Assembly: GCA_963665155.2 (NCBI GenBank)
Contig: CAXXFI010000001.1
Coordinates: forward strand, 124,001 to 188,000
Reading direction: 5' to 3'
Length of the DNA: 64,000 nt
Source: UBA1141 sp963665155
Lineage (GTDB): Bacteria; Chloroflexota; Dehalococcoidia; Lucifugimonadales; UBA3495
Made by a program: the position numbers and the translations under genes. Positions 9,052-17,695 of the stretch are shown here, piece after piece. A model generated the notes under the pieces. That model did no database searches, was not told the origin of the DNA, and saw only the letters and a program-made list of their open reading frames with translations. The stretch's first letter is position 1, and the number at the start of each line of letters is the position of its first letter.

Positions 9052-9432
9052 CTATAGCTCCAACACATGGGTTATGTGGTCGATCCGTTCCACTTTGGGG
9101 TTATTGCTCAGGCCTTTTTCCAGACGAATGCTAATCAAGTCCACCCGCCACTGCCTGTCTTCCTGGCCGGATTTTTGCAGGTAGTCCTCGCATGTGGCCA
9201 TCAACCGCCGTAGTTTTTGGGGCGACACCGACTCTTCCGGGGTGCCGAAGTTCCCGGACCGCCGGGTTTTCACCTCAACAAATACCAATTCGTCCCCTTC
9301 AGTAGCCACAATATCCACTTCCCCATAGGCGCACCGATAATTTGTGGCAATTATCTGGTAGCCATTGGCGCCCAAGAAACCGAACGCCTTCTCTTCTCCC
9401 CAGTCGCCTAACTTCGCCCGTGGTGTGGGCAT
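9052..9432 (-). CDS. yraN: YraN/UPF0102 family nuclease-fold protein
   Basis: A 126-residue protein of the UPF0102 family with a restriction-endonuclease-like fold. The family signature is intact: G..AE-type helix at the N-terminus (LGDWGEEKAFGFLGANGY), then GEVDIVATEGDELVFVEVKTRRS at about residues 38-60, which contains the E-x-D and E-V-K active-site-like residues. It starts one base after the stop of rnhB, so the two are translationally linked. The order mnmA-rnhB-yraN matches the widespread rnhB-yraN pairing. Its biological role is not established; a link to DNA processing or recombination is inferred from fold and context. Confidence 0.9.
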   Translation of the reverse strand: MPTPRAKLGDWGEEKAFGFLGANGYQIIATNYRCAYGEVDIVATEGDELVFVEVKTRRSGNFGTPEESVSPQKLRRLMATCEDYLQKSGQEDRQWRVDLISIRLEKGLSNNPKVERIDHITHVLEL

Positions 9433-9433
9433 T

Positions 9434-10069
9434 CTAGTCTGTTCCCCACATCTGAGCCGCCACTCGCACCGGCCCGAAGGAACGGCGGTGTATGCGGCAC
9501 GGCCCGATCTCCAGCAATCGCGAGCGGTGTTGGGCCGTGGGATAGCCTTTGTTTTTAGCGAAGGAGTAACCGGGGAAAATGGCGTCGGCCTCCCGCATCA
9601 AATCGTCCCGGATTACTTTGGCGACGTTGGAGGCAGCGGCAATGGAATAGCTAAGGCTGTCGCCCTTGATTATCGCTTGAAAAGGCAAGTGGCATTGGCG
9701 GATGGGCACATAATCCAGCAACAAGTGTCCCGGCTGGAAGGGCAAATCGGAAACGGCCCGCATCATGGCCCGGATACTGGCTTGCCCAATACCGATTTCG
9801 TCGATTTCTTCGTGGCTACACTGGCCAATGCCCACAGCCAAGGCATGACGGCGCACCGCTTGGGCCGCCTTCTCACGCTGGGTTTCAGATAAGGCCTTGC
9901 TGTCGTCCAAGAGGTCTAGCCACGGCTCGTCGCCTGTTAGACCGGGTGGCAGAATGACGGCGGCGGAAACCACAGGCCCGGCCAGAGGACCCCGCCCCAC
10001 CTCGTCTACACCCGCCACCATTCGGTAGCCCTGCTGCTGGAGCCCTCGCTCCAGGGATAAGTCCGGCAT
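9434..10069 (-). CDS. rnhB: Ribonuclease HII
   Basis: A 211-residue RNase HII that removes ribonucleotides from RNA-DNA hybrids and misincorporated ribonucleotides in DNA. The catalytic DEVGRGPLAGPVV motif is at residues 21-33 (Asp and Glu metal ligands), with DDSKALSETQRE near residue 55, a further acidic position in LLLDY near residue 118, and the C-terminal KNKGYPTAQHR motif. It sits between mnmA (34 bp away) and yraN (1 bp) in one operon on the minus strand. Confidence 0.93.
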   Translation of the reverse strand: MPDLSLERGLQQQGYRMVAGVDEVGRGPLAGPVVSAAVILPPGLTGDEPWLDLLDDSKALSETQREKAAQAVRRHALAVGIGQCSHEEIDEIGIGQASIRAMMRAVSDLPFQPGHLLLDYVPIRQCHLPFQAIIKGDSLSYSIAAASNVAKVIRDDLMREADAIFPGYSFAKNKGYPTAQHRSRLLEIGPCRIHRRSFGPVRVAAQMWGTD

Positions 10070-10103
10070 TGGACTCCTTCCTTGATCTGGTCCCAGACCC
10101 TTC

Positions 10104-11204
10104 CTAAAGAATTTCGTCTTTGGGTTTGTCTCTTTCTATTATGCCGCCGCCTAGTAGGATGTCGCCCTGGTAAAATACCGCTGCTTGACCTGGGGTTATG
10201 GCCCGCTGGGGTTGCTGGAAGCGGATCATCGCTCCCTCTTTACCGGGATGGAGCACTGCCTTCGCCTCTTCCGACTTGTACCGGATTTTCACGGCCACTT
10301 CCACCGGCGTCGCTGGCGGTTGGCCTGATACATAGTTGACCCGGGACGCCCACATGGAGTCTAAATATAGCGAGGTTTCCGGTCCCACTACGACACGGTT
10401 GGACTCGGGCTCCAGCCTTATAACAAACTGGGGCGACTCGTCGACACGAGTTTGCGCCAAGCCCAGACCCCGTCTCTGCCCGACAGTGAAGAACTCTATG
10501 CCTTTATGCTGCCCTACGACCTCGCCATCTACGTCCACAATTTCGCCGGGCGTTGACGTGATCCTGTCTTTAATGAATTCCTTGTAATCGCCAAAGGGTA
10601 TGAAGCAAATGTCCTGACTATCGGGTTTATCAGCATTGCTGAAGCCCGCCTCCGTCGCCATCGCACGTATTGCCTGCTTGGAATGCTCGCCGACGGGCAT
10701 TAACGTGTGGGCCAGTTCCTCTTGGCCCATGCCGAACAACACGTAGGATTGGTCTTTGGCGGCATCCACTCCCTTCTTTAACAGAAGGCCTTGGGGGCCT
10801 TGCGCAATGGTGGCATAATGTCCAGTAGCGACGTAGCTGGCTTGCAGCGCGGCCGCCCGGTTCATCAGGAAGTTAAACTTAATCTTGTCATTACAGGCGA
10901 TACAAGGATGAGGGGTACGGCCTTTTTGGTACTCAGAGCAAAAGTAGTCGATCACATGATCCTGGAATTCTTGCTGGACGTTTAGCACGTAGTGGGGCAC
11001 GCCCAACAACCGGCAAACGTTCCTGGCGTCTTCCACATCGTCCAAGGTGCAGCAACCCCGATACTGAGGCGGCAGGTCGGCATAATCCAGGCTAAATAGC
11101 TTCATGGTCACGCCGACAACGTCGTATCCCTGCTGTTGAAGGAGCAGGGCGGCCACCGACGAGTCCACACCGCCACTCATAGCCACGACAACTTTTTCCG
11201 CCAT
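10104..11204 (-). CDS. mnmA: tRNA 2-thiouridylase MnmA
   Basis: A 366-residue cytoplasmic enzyme that adds sulfur to U34 of Lys, Glu and Gln tRNAs. The PP-loop ATP-binding motif SGGVDSS is at residues 9-15. The catalytic cysteine pair is seen in TPHPCIACNDKIKF and DSQDICFIPFG, and KDQSYVLFGM is the conserved tRNA-binding segment. The start at 11204 is preferred to the upstream one at 11249: it places the PP-loop at the usual distance from the N-terminus and has GAGGT about 10 bp before it. It leads the mnmA-rnhB-yraN operon. Confidence 0.93.
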   Translation of the reverse strand: MAEKVVVAMSGGVDSSVAALLLQQQGYDVVGVTMKLFSLDYADLPPQYRGCCTLDDVEDARNVCRLLGVPHYVLNVQQEFQDHVIDYFCSEYQKGRTPHPCIACNDKIKFNFLMNRAAALQASYVATGHYATIAQGPQGLLLKKGVDAAKDQSYVLFGMGQEELAHTLMPVGEHSKQAIRAMATEAGFSNADKPDSQDICFIPFGDYKEFIKDRITSTPGEIVDVDGEVVGQHKGIEFFTVGQRRGLGLAQTRVDESPQFVIRLEPESNRVVVGPETSLYLDSMWASRVNYVSGQPPATPVEVAVKIRYKSEEAKAVLHPGKEGAMIRFQQPQRAITPGQAAVFYQGDILLGGGIIERDKPKDEIL

Positions 11205-11505
11205 TAGATCGGGTACCTCGTGAATACAGTCTAAAACTACTCTTAACACAGCCTAGCATAGCCATGAGCACAGGTTCAACTAGCTCTGTGCAGGGCGACT
11301 GCGTTGCGTTTCTGAGAGTTAGACGGAAGTAGTGTTCCGGTTTGACACTCCTAGTACTGTCCACTAAAATCTGGCACGCCTAGGTGCGGTTCGTCCTGAC
11401 CAATGACGAGTGCAAAATAGGTTTTGCGCCGACGGTGCCCAATCCGAATGCACCGGCCCGGATCGGGTAGACATTCCAAGCTCATCCTAGGTTAATGGGG
11501 GCAAA

Positions 11506-11988
11506 ATGGCCCAGGAACCCCGGACCGGAGCAGAAAGAAGGTTCTGTTCCCAATGCGGCCAGAGATTGGAGCCCGGAAGCAATTTTTGCGGGAATTGCGG
11601 TGCTGCCGCCATCGGTCAACAGACGCCTGCGCCGGTTGCAAACGGCGGTCCCAAGACCACCAGCCACATCAAGTATCGCAACATGCTGATGCAGGTTTTC
11701 TTGGTGGTGATTACCCTTGGCATCTACATCATCTACTGGTACTACGTGACTCTGAAAGAACTTTACCAGGCCAACGGAAGACCTGCTGGTAGCGGAATGT
11801 GGACTTTTCTCTCGGTGGTGCCGATTGTCCAGTATTTCGCCTATTGGCACTATGCCAACGAGTATGCGGAATTCGTCGACGAAAAATACCCGGCCATCGG
11901 TATTTTCGTAGTATGGATTCTGTTCAGCCCGGCCGCTTGGTTCTTGATTCAGTCTGACCTGAATCGGGCAGCAAAGGGGGAGGTCTAA
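11506..11988 (+). CDS. Zinc-ribbon DUF4234 membrane protein
   Basis: A 160-residue membrane protein. Residues 13-35 form a zinc ribbon (CSQCGQRLEPGSNFCGNCG, two CxxC pairs). After a short linker comes a DUF4234 domain with three or four membrane spans, opening with the family's FLVVITLGIYIIYWYYVTL and including FAYWHYANEYAEFVDE. It is followed by a second zinc-ribbon membrane protein at 12111 with a similar N-terminus. The pair probably shares a role in the envelope, but no function is known. Confidence 0.8.
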   Translation: MAQEPRTGAERRFCSQCGQRLEPGSNFCGNCGAAAIGQQTPAPVANGGPKTTSHIKYRNMLMQVFLVVITLGIYIIYWYYVTLKELYQANGRPAGSGMWTFLSVVPIVQYFAYWHYANEYAEFVDEKYPAIGIFVVWILFSPAAWFLIQSDLNRAAKGEV

Positions 11989-12110
11989 GCAATACCTTGA
12001 CGGATGAATGTCAGCAACTGGTAGTCACGAGAATTGGTCTCTATCATGGTCCCTATAAAAAGAACAATCCAGGTTGCCTCATCCAGATAGGCTGGGGTTA
12101 ACGAGTAAAT

Positions 12111-12713
12111 ATGGCAGAAAGCGATCAGAGCTTTAACAAGGAAGACTTTAATACCCCAAGGTATTGCTCCAACTGCGGTGAACGCCTTGTGCCGGGGTCT
12201 AATTTCTGCGGCATGTGCGGGACCGAGACATCTCCGAACAATGCGCCGGGGGCTAACCCTCCGGGGGCTAACCCTCCGGGGGCTAATGCCCCGGAAGCCG
12301 TAGCTCAGGTCTTTGGCCGAGGTATGGTGTATTCGGATGATGTGGAATACATGGGGTTTTGGATACGGCTGGCGGCCGTGATCATCGACGGAGTGATCAC
12401 TGGGGTGATCAGCGCCGTCATTGATTTCGTCTTGGACACTGCCTTTCTGGGAACAATATTTACGGTCCTGTATTCCGTGTTGTTCATCGGACTCAAGGGC
12501 CAAACTCCAGGCAAGATGGCGTTGGGCATTCAAGTGGTCGACTCGCAAGGCAATCCACCCGGAATAATGCGAGCTTTTCTACGGGAAGTGGTGGGCAAGT
12601 TGGTGTCTACCGTAGTTATATTTCTGGGCTTCTTTTGGATTATATGGGACCGCAAAAAACGAGGGTGGCACGACCACATCGCCGGGACATTCGTTGCACG
12701 CAAGAAGCGATAA
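12111..12713 (+). CDS. Zinc-ribbon RDD family membrane protein
   Basis: A 200-residue protein with an N-terminal zinc ribbon (CSNCGERLVPGSNFCGMCG, residues 18-36), a repeat linker (GANPPGANPPGANAP) and an RDD domain from about residue 75. The RDD signature is visible as GFWIRLAAVIIDGVI with its Arg-Asp pair, and the C-terminal LKGQTPGKMALGIQVVD and KKRGWHDHIAGTFV are typical. Three membrane segments are predicted. RDD proteins have been linked to transport, but the function here is unknown. It is on the same strand as the DUF4234 gene, 122 bp downstream. Confidence 0.85.
   Translation: MAESDQSFNKEDFNTPRYCSNCGERLVPGSNFCGMCGTETSPNNAPGANPPGANPPGANAPEAVAQVFGRGMVYSDDVEYMGFWIRLAAVIIDGVITGVISAVIDFVLDTAFLGTIFTVLYSVLFIGLKGQTPGKMALGIQVVDSQGNPPGIMRAFLREVVGKLVSTVVIFLGFFWIIWDRKKRGWHDHIAGTFVARKKR
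12246..12290 (+). repeat. Three 15-bp coding tandem repeats in the RDD gene
   Basis: Two identical units CCGGGGGCTAACCCT (12246-12260, 12261-12275) and one variant (12276-12290) encode the GANPP linker. In-frame 15-bp units mean copy number can change without breaking the gene, altering only linker length. Confidence 0.8.
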
Positions 12714-12935
12714 ATAGCGGCATTACCTCCCTGCCGACCTCGACTGCACAACCTGGGCCGGATTCCTGCTAAACTGTCGTACTGGCCCTTTTGAAAGGAC
12801 GGAGCCACACAAATCGGGGTAGTAGATCCACCGCTATATACAATCCCAAATATATAATCCCGGAAATTGCCAGGCGAATCTTGCGACACCTCTGGCTTAC
12901 GTCACGAACACAATTCTACTTCTAGGAGAGTCAAA

Positions 12936-13883
12936 ATGCCCGTCACATTCGGTTGCTCACTGCCCACCCGTGGGCCAATGTCCGACCCGGATTCATTGCG
13001 ATCTTTGGCCCAAAGGTCCGAAGACTTGGGCTTTGACTCGATCTGGGTTAGCGACCACATTATCCTGCCCAGGCAGGTGGACTCTTTCTATCCCTATGCC
13101 GCAGACGGGGTGGCTACCTTCAAGCCTGACGAATCCTACTACGAGCCCCTGGCGGCGTTGAACTTCCTGGCCGGATGCACCCAACGCGTGCGTCTAGGCA
13201 CCCACGTTCTGATCCTCCCCTACAGAAATCCTGTGCTAACCGCAAAGATCCTGGCCACCCTAGACGTGCTCTCCGGCGGAAGGGTGATACTTGGCACCGG
13301 AGTGGGTTGGATGGAAGAGGAGTTTCTGGCTTTGGGGTTGGACACTTTCCACCAGAGAGGTGCCGTAACCGACGAGTATATCGAACTTTACAAAGAGTTG
13401 TGGACCAAGGATGAGCCGGTGTTCAACGGCAAGTTTTATCAGATATCCGGCAGCGGGTTCCAGCCCAAACCGATACAGATCCCCCATCCGCCTATTTGGA
13501 TCGGTGGCCACACGGGACCGGCCATACGCCGCGCCGCAAAATATGGCGACGGTTGGATGCCCATCGGTCTGCGGCCACCCGCTATTCTAGAGCCCGAGGA
13601 GTTGGCCGAGAAAATAGCCCGTCTGCGCACGTTGACTGTCGAGGCCGGTCGTGAAGAGAATGCCGTGGACGTTACTTTCAGCACCGACGTCATTTTCGAC
13701 AACTCGGCGGGCCCATCGCGCCGCATGGTCACAGGGCGACCCGAACAAATTGCCGCCGACCTGCGCCAGTATCAGGACTTGGGAGTCAAGAATTTCATCT
13801 TTACCTTCCCGGCCCACGGTGTAGAGGAGATGCGAGAGCACATGGAGCAATTCTCCCGAGAGGTAATGCCCCTAATACCCTAA
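12936..13883 (+). CDS. LLM-class F420-dependent oxidoreductase
   Basis: A 315-residue luciferase-like monooxygenase-fold protein of the TIGR03619-type subgroup that usually uses coenzyme F420 or FMN. The start at 12936 follows AGGAGAG at good spacing; the longer frame from 12867 has no such site. Visible core motifs are FDSIWVSDHIILP near residue 35, the LAALNFLAGCTQRVRLGTHV strand, and LSGGRVILGTGVGW near residue 115, followed by PPIWIGGH. Substrate cannot be inferred. It is transcribed alone and is followed by a strong terminator. Confidence 0.85.
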   Translation: MPVTFGCSLPTRGPMSDPDSLRSLAQRSEDLGFDSIWVSDHIILPRQVDSFYPYAADGVATFKPDESYYEPLAALNFLAGCTQRVRLGTHVLILPYRNPVLTAKILATLDVLSGGRVILGTGVGWMEEEFLALGLDTFHQRGAVTDEYIELYKELWTKDEPVFNGKFYQISGSGFQPKPIQIPHPPIWIGGHTGPAIRRAAKYGDGWMPIGLRPPAILEPEELAEKIARLRTLTVEAGREENAVDVTFSTDVIFDNSAGPSRRMVTGRPEQIAADLRQYQDLGVKNFIFTFPAHGVEEMREHMEQFSREVMPLIP

Positions 13884-13950
13884 TTACAGCAACGCTCGCT
13901 TAACCCCATCTCCAAGAAACTGCGAAACGACCCAGGCCAACAGGACCGCA

Positions 13951-13990
13951 ACAAAAGGGACCGCATGAATCGTGCGGGTCCCTTTTGTTT
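13951..13990 (+). terminator. Rho-independent terminator after the LLM gene
   Basis: ACAAAAGGGACCGCA pairs with TGCGGGTCCCTTTTGT (one bulge) around a short loop, ending in TTTTGTTT. It lies about 70 bp after the LLM stop. Confidence 0.8.
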
Positions 13991-14054
13991 ATGGGTGAAG
14001 GCTCGGTTGAGCGAGGGTTCGGTTGAGGGAGGGTTCTATTGACTGAGGGTTCTG

Positions 14055-14223
14055 TCAGCTTGAAGCTCGCGGCACGATGCGGAAATTGTACTTTTCGGCC
14101 AAACCCTGCATGGCCTCGGGCTGAGGGTAACCGTGCTCCTCGATCAGTGGGGCCAGTTCCTCAAAATAGTGCTCAAAGCCAGCGGGCGAAGCGATCAACA
14201 AGAATTTTGATGACGATCGTGCT
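14055..14223 (-). pseudogene. C-terminal remnant of a cupin-domain protein
   Basis: The minus strand reads SSSKFLLIASPAGFEHYFEE, continuing to a stop at 14055 after EKYNFRIVPRASS. The FLLIxSPAGFExYF block is the typical C-terminal strand and helix of single-domain cupins in this lineage. Upstream of about 14223 the frame is lost, so only about 50 codons remain. It is a gene fossil, not a functional gene. The recognition rests on memory of the family and is uncertain. Confidence 0.5.
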
Positions 14224-14249
14224 TTTTCTATATGAAACTGAAGAATACG

Positions 14250-14345
14250 AGCTTAACCCCACTCTAACTCTCCACCGTGAGGGGGGAGAGAATTAGTCCC
14301 TTCCCCCATTTCGGGGGAGGGTTAGGCCTGTCCTGAGCTTGCCGC
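14250..14345. repeat. G/C-rich intergenic hairpin repeats
   Basis: CCCTTCCCCC at 14298-14307 pairs with GGGGGAGGG at 14313-14321, preceded by a second C-rich/G-rich pair (14260-14292). A related fragment, CCTGAGCTTGCCG, belongs to the dispersed repeat seen at 8460 and 61566. Nothing coding is seen here or up to 14455. Confidence 0.55.
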
Positions 14346-14455
14346 ATCGGTTTGCTAGTCAAAAATAACTTGTTAATGCAAAAGTAACGATTCTCTCAAT
14401 ATGAAACCGCGCTCCCATTGGTTCTGAGAATTTCTTGGTGTTTTAAAGAGGAGTC

Positions 14456-15085
14456 TTACAGCGGATAACTGGCCAATAGCTCCCAGCTCAAGTCGGCAGC
14501 CCAAGCGCCACCGTTCCAATCGTCGCCAGCGGCTGCCGACTCAAAGCGCAGCAACAACAACCTCCACGCCTGTGTATCGGTTGGGATCTGCAAATCGGCG
14601 GCTACCGCCCTGGCAAACTCCATCGCGTCGCCGAAGACCGGTTCGGGGAGCTTAGCGTACTGCAACAATGGCAGGTACGGCTGGAACCCGGTCGCAGGCT
14701 GCGCGCCGTCGACATTAACGCCGTCGGTCCGGTCCAGCAGGCCCGACACCGAAACTTGTAGGTCGAGCAAGGCCGGAGCAACTGCCGGAGACGCAAAATC
14801 CAGGAAAACGTGTCCCGGGGCATTAGGCCACGACGAAACACCATTATGCGATAAGGGGAACTGGGGCGCCGCTATTACGCTCTGCAAAGCTAAGTCAGAC
14901 AGCCCAGACTCTAGCGAAGGCACAGATGATTCCGCACACTGGAAGAACCCGGAGACCGTTAGGTAAACCATGTTCATTTCCGCTGCCCAACTGGCGTATT
15001 GACCGCAGATTAACTGCCGCGCCCGATAGGCCCGGGATGTGAGGGCTGGCTCCAAGGCTAAGCCGATGCCGTATCTGGTAGACAT
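14456..15085 (-). CDS. Hypothetical protein, possibly 2H-phosphoesterase-like
   Basis: A 209-residue protein that starts MSTRYGIGLALEP, a beginning like that of 2'-5' RNA ligase (2H phosphoesterase) relatives, and ends with an LLLRFESAAAGDDW strand. The two H-x-T/S motifs that define 2H enzymes are not clearly present (only HVFLDF near residue 92), so catalytic function is doubtful. It lies 8 bp downstream of the HAD hydrolase stop on the same strand, so the two probably form an operon. Confidence 0.6.
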   Translation of the reverse strand: MSTRYGIGLALEPALTSRAYRARQLICGQYASWAAEMNMVYLTVSGFFQCAESSVPSLESGLSDLALQSVIAAPQFPLSHNGVSSWPNAPGHVFLDFASPAVAPALLDLQVSVSGLLDRTDGVNVDGAQPATGFQPYLPLLQYAKLPEPVFGDAMEFARAVAADLQIPTDTQAWRLLLLRFESAAAGDDWNGGAWAADLSWELLASYPL

Positions 15086-15092
15086 GGTTTAA

Positions 15093-15794
15093 TTAAACTC
15101 CCAGTAGCCCCGCCAACTCGGTCAGGGTGGTTATCTCCAAGTCCGCCGGGGGTGTTCCCCCACCGTAGGGAATGTTGTCCCGTTTTAGGTACACTCCTAA
15201 AAATCCAAAAGCCTTGGCGCCGCGAATGTCCCAGGGATGGGCGGCAACATGCAGGATCTGGTTGGGTTGAAGGTTCAGATGCTCTGCCGCCGTTCGGTAC
15301 ACCACCGAATGGGGCTTGTATGCGCCCGCCTGCTCTGCGGAGATCGCCTGATGCACCGGGATGGATAGGCCGCTGACTGCCCGCTCAAGGGAATTAAGGT
15401 CCCCGTTTGAAAGAACGGAAAGGTTGTATTTGCCCTTTAGAGCCGACAACCCGTCTTGCACGTCGGGATACAAGCTAACCTGAGCGTCGGTGGTCAGCAA
15501 ATTTTCTATATCCTCAGCGTTATGGGGAACATCCAGGCTGAAAAACACCTGACTCAGGCATTCTCGCCGGATTGTCTCGAACAGGGTGCGTCCCCGGCCC
15601 AGCATGGTGTCCACCATGCTCTCCCGCAGGTAAGTAGCCTCCCAGATTTGCAGCACGTCCCGGCCTTCCTTGGTAGAACCCTTTGCTTTCAGAAACCGGC
15701 TAATCCCATACACGAAACTGGTTTCGAGATCCAGCAAGGTACCGTACATATCGAAGGTGATGGCACGGACATCGCCCAAGGCGGCTGAGGTCAT
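15093..15794 (-). CDS. HAD hydrolase, haloacid dehalogenase type II-like
   Basis: A 233-residue HAD-superfamily protein closest in layout to L-2-haloacid dehalogenases. The nucleophile Asp15 is in ITFDMYGTLLD (motif I), LSVLSNGD is motif II, YKPHSVVY carries the motif III lysine, and HVAAHPWDIRGAKAFG is motif IV. In authentic haloacid dehalogenases motif I is usually FDxYGTLxD, as here. The start at 15794 is chosen over 15875 because GGAG lies about 8 bp before it and motif I is then at the usual place. Whether it acts on haloacids or on phosphate esters needs assay. Confidence 0.8.
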   Translation of the reverse strand: MTSAALGDVRAITFDMYGTLLDLETSFVYGISRFLKAKGSTKEGRDVLQIWEATYLRESMVDTMLGRGRTLFETIRRECLSQVFFSLDVPHNAEDIENLLTTDAQVSLYPDVQDGLSALKGKYNLSVLSNGDLNSLERAVSGLSIPVHQAISAEQAGAYKPHSVVYRTAAEHLNLQPNQILHVAAHPWDIRGAKAFGFLGVYLKRDNIPYGGGTPPADLEITTLTELAGLLGV

Positions 15795-16075
15795 ATCGAA
15801 CGCTCCGAGGATAGAATTGCGACCAAGTTGCGGGGCATCGGCTGTCGCCCGGCTCAGAATTGTATAAGAGTCCATACGCTTTAGGATGGTTCGAGGGGTT
15901 CACCACGAATGGCCTGGTAGCGGTGCGTCTGGGCACGATGGAACTGGGCAATGCAGGCGATAGGCGAATCTTGCAAGGGTAATAGCAGGCCTGCCACAGC
16001 GGATTATACAGCCAAGTCGTAAGATGTCGTTTTCGTCCGAAGGGATTCAAAGTGATCGAGGAGCCTGTCTCCCTG

Positions 16076-16441
16076 CTAGCCCAGCGGTCGAGTGAAAACC
16101 GAGACCATGACCACCAGAAATAGCACTCCCAGGACTGCGCCCACTAAGATCCTGCCCAAGTTGGAATCAGAGGCCTCCTGCGCCGTAGCCGCATCCTCTG
16201 GATTTTCGGATGGGTCCAGTTCCAGAACTTCCCGGGCCGAAACCTGGTCGGACTCATATACGACCAGGTCATGAGGCAAGTTATAGCCGGAACCCCAAAG
16301 GCCCGGCCCTCCCCTCAAGCACCGGGTAAGGCATGGAATTCCCATTTCGCGCAATCGTTGCTCGGCAAGACGAGCCATTGGCTCATTGTCGAACACGGCT
16401 ACTCGGACCTGTTTTTCTTTTCTCCGGTCGGATAATCCCAT
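16076..16441 (-). CDS. DUF2007-type signalling domain with C-terminal membrane helix
   Basis: A 121-residue protein. Residues 12-70 (VRVAVFDNEPMARLAEQRLREMGIPC) match DUF2007, a small ferredoxin-like domain thought to be a signal-transducing module. An acidic linker follows, and residues about 96-115 (ILVGAVLGVLFLVVMVSVF) make one membrane helix, so it is likely tail-anchored. It starts 13 bp after the stop of the MaoC-like gene on the same strand. Confidence 0.75.
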   Translation of the reverse strand: MGLSDRRKEKQVRVAVFDNEPMARLAEQRLREMGIPCLTRCLRGGPGLWGSGYNLPHDLVVYESDQVSAREVLELDPSENPEDAATAQEASDSNLGRILVGAVLGVLFLVVMVSVFTRPLG

Positions 16442-16454
16442 CAGGAACCCAGCC

Positions 16455-17582
16455 TTAACCGGTGGGCTTCACCGGTAGTGCCAATGTCGCCGTGCCGGTA
16501 GCAGTTCGCTCTCCCCGTTGGTTGTCACACCACACTTCCAGATCGCACAAACTCTCCCCATTTTGTTGGTATTTCCGGGTTACTGTACCGCAGCACCAGC
16601 TAAGGTCGCCGTAGATGTTGGGTAAGGCCAACCTGACACTCAGGGTCTTTAGACTCCCAAGGTCTCCCATACAGTTGGTCAGCAGGTTGCCCAGCCAAGA
16701 AATTCGGTCAATGCCTGAGTCGTGGGCGAAGGGAAAGCCGAATGCTTGAGCAACATCGTCCCGCAGCATTGATGCTTCCCAACTCTCCCAAGAACCGGTG
16801 TCCTCATCCAGGAAGGCCGCACCGGGATGGCGCTGGCGGAAGCGCAGGAAGTGCTTGAATCCCAAACTCGGGCTGGTTGCGCTCAAAAATTGGATGACTT
16901 CTTCGGAAGTAAGGGGCCCACGGACGATGGGGTGGAGGTCCGAACCGATTGCCACATCGTCCCAGTACCTGGGTTGGCCTCCCCGTATTTCTTCGTTATC
17001 ATAGGCATCCTCGACGGCCGTGGCTTCTTCCGGGGTGAGGATATGCTTCTTCCAGTCCCGGTACTTTCCCATCTCAACCGCGGGTTGCCTAAGCGTCCTC
17101 AGGACATATGACACAGCCTTGGCCACGGGCTTGCCGCCAGCTCCGTTTTCGCCTCCGTAAAACGTTGTCTCTCCCGTCTGCAGCACCATCGGCCCGCAAA
17201 ACCGGCCGGTTTTCTCCTCAACGCCGGTCAAGCGCGACTGAGCGGTAACGGTGTCGCCTTCGCCGAGCAATGTGTAGAATTCCCAGTCGCAGCCGCCGTA
17301 TATGACGTGGCAATCTGGGAATTTGGCGGCCAGACAGGTGTTGTCGACACTGTATAGCCAGCAAGGCGGAGCTACGATGTGCCCCAACCCGCTGTTGGCT
17401 GCGTACTCGGAGTCCAGCCACAAGGGGTTGCGATCCCCGATGCTTCTGGCCCAGCGTTTTATTGACGGTACTGAAACCAGCCCGTTGTGCTGCTTCCGGC
17501 GTAGCTCCACGCCCACAAGGGCTTTGGCTGCCGCCAAAGATTCGGTTGAGAAGGGGCTGGCATTGCTCGGATTTTCGGCCAT
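16455..17582 (-). CDS. MaoC/FAS1-like double hotdog dehydratase
   Basis: A 375-residue protein of two hotdog domains, of the FAS1-like dehydratase/MaoC group. The first domain has the VSVPSIKRWARSIGDRNPLWLD segment near residue 38 and IVAPPCWLYS near residue 68. The second domain begins near residue 205 with RGGQPRYWDDVAIGSDLHP. Such proteins hydrate or dehydrate enoyl-thioesters. A paralogue of similar length and order is encoded upstream at 17696 on the same strand, so they may form a heteromeric hydratase. Substrate is unknown. Confidence 0.8.
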   Translation of the reverse strand: MAENPSNASPFSTESLAAAKALVGVELRRKQHNGLVSVPSIKRWARSIGDRNPLWLDSEYAANSGLGHIVAPPCWLYSVDNTCLAAKFPDCHVIYGGCDWEFYTLLGEGDTVTAQSRLTGVEEKTGRFCGPMVLQTGETTFYGGENGAGGKPVAKAVSYVLRTLRQPAVEMGKYRDWKKHILTPEEATAVEDAYDNEEIRGGQPRYWDDVAIGSDLHPIVRGPLTSEEVIQFLSATSPSLGFKHFLRFRQRHPGAAFLDEDTGSWESWEASMLRDDVAQAFGFPFAHDSGIDRISWLGNLLTNCMGDLGSLKTLSVRLALPNIYGDLSWCCGTVTRKYQQNGESLCDLEVWCDNQRGERTATGTATLALPVKPTG

Positions 17583-17695
17583 ATATTGCTAAGGTCCTGT
17601 AACTTTACCGCAGAGAGCGCCCAGAACGCAGAGAAAAGAAGACTTCAATTCAATTTCTCTGCGACCTATCGGTTCTTTGTAGTGAATCTTATGCG

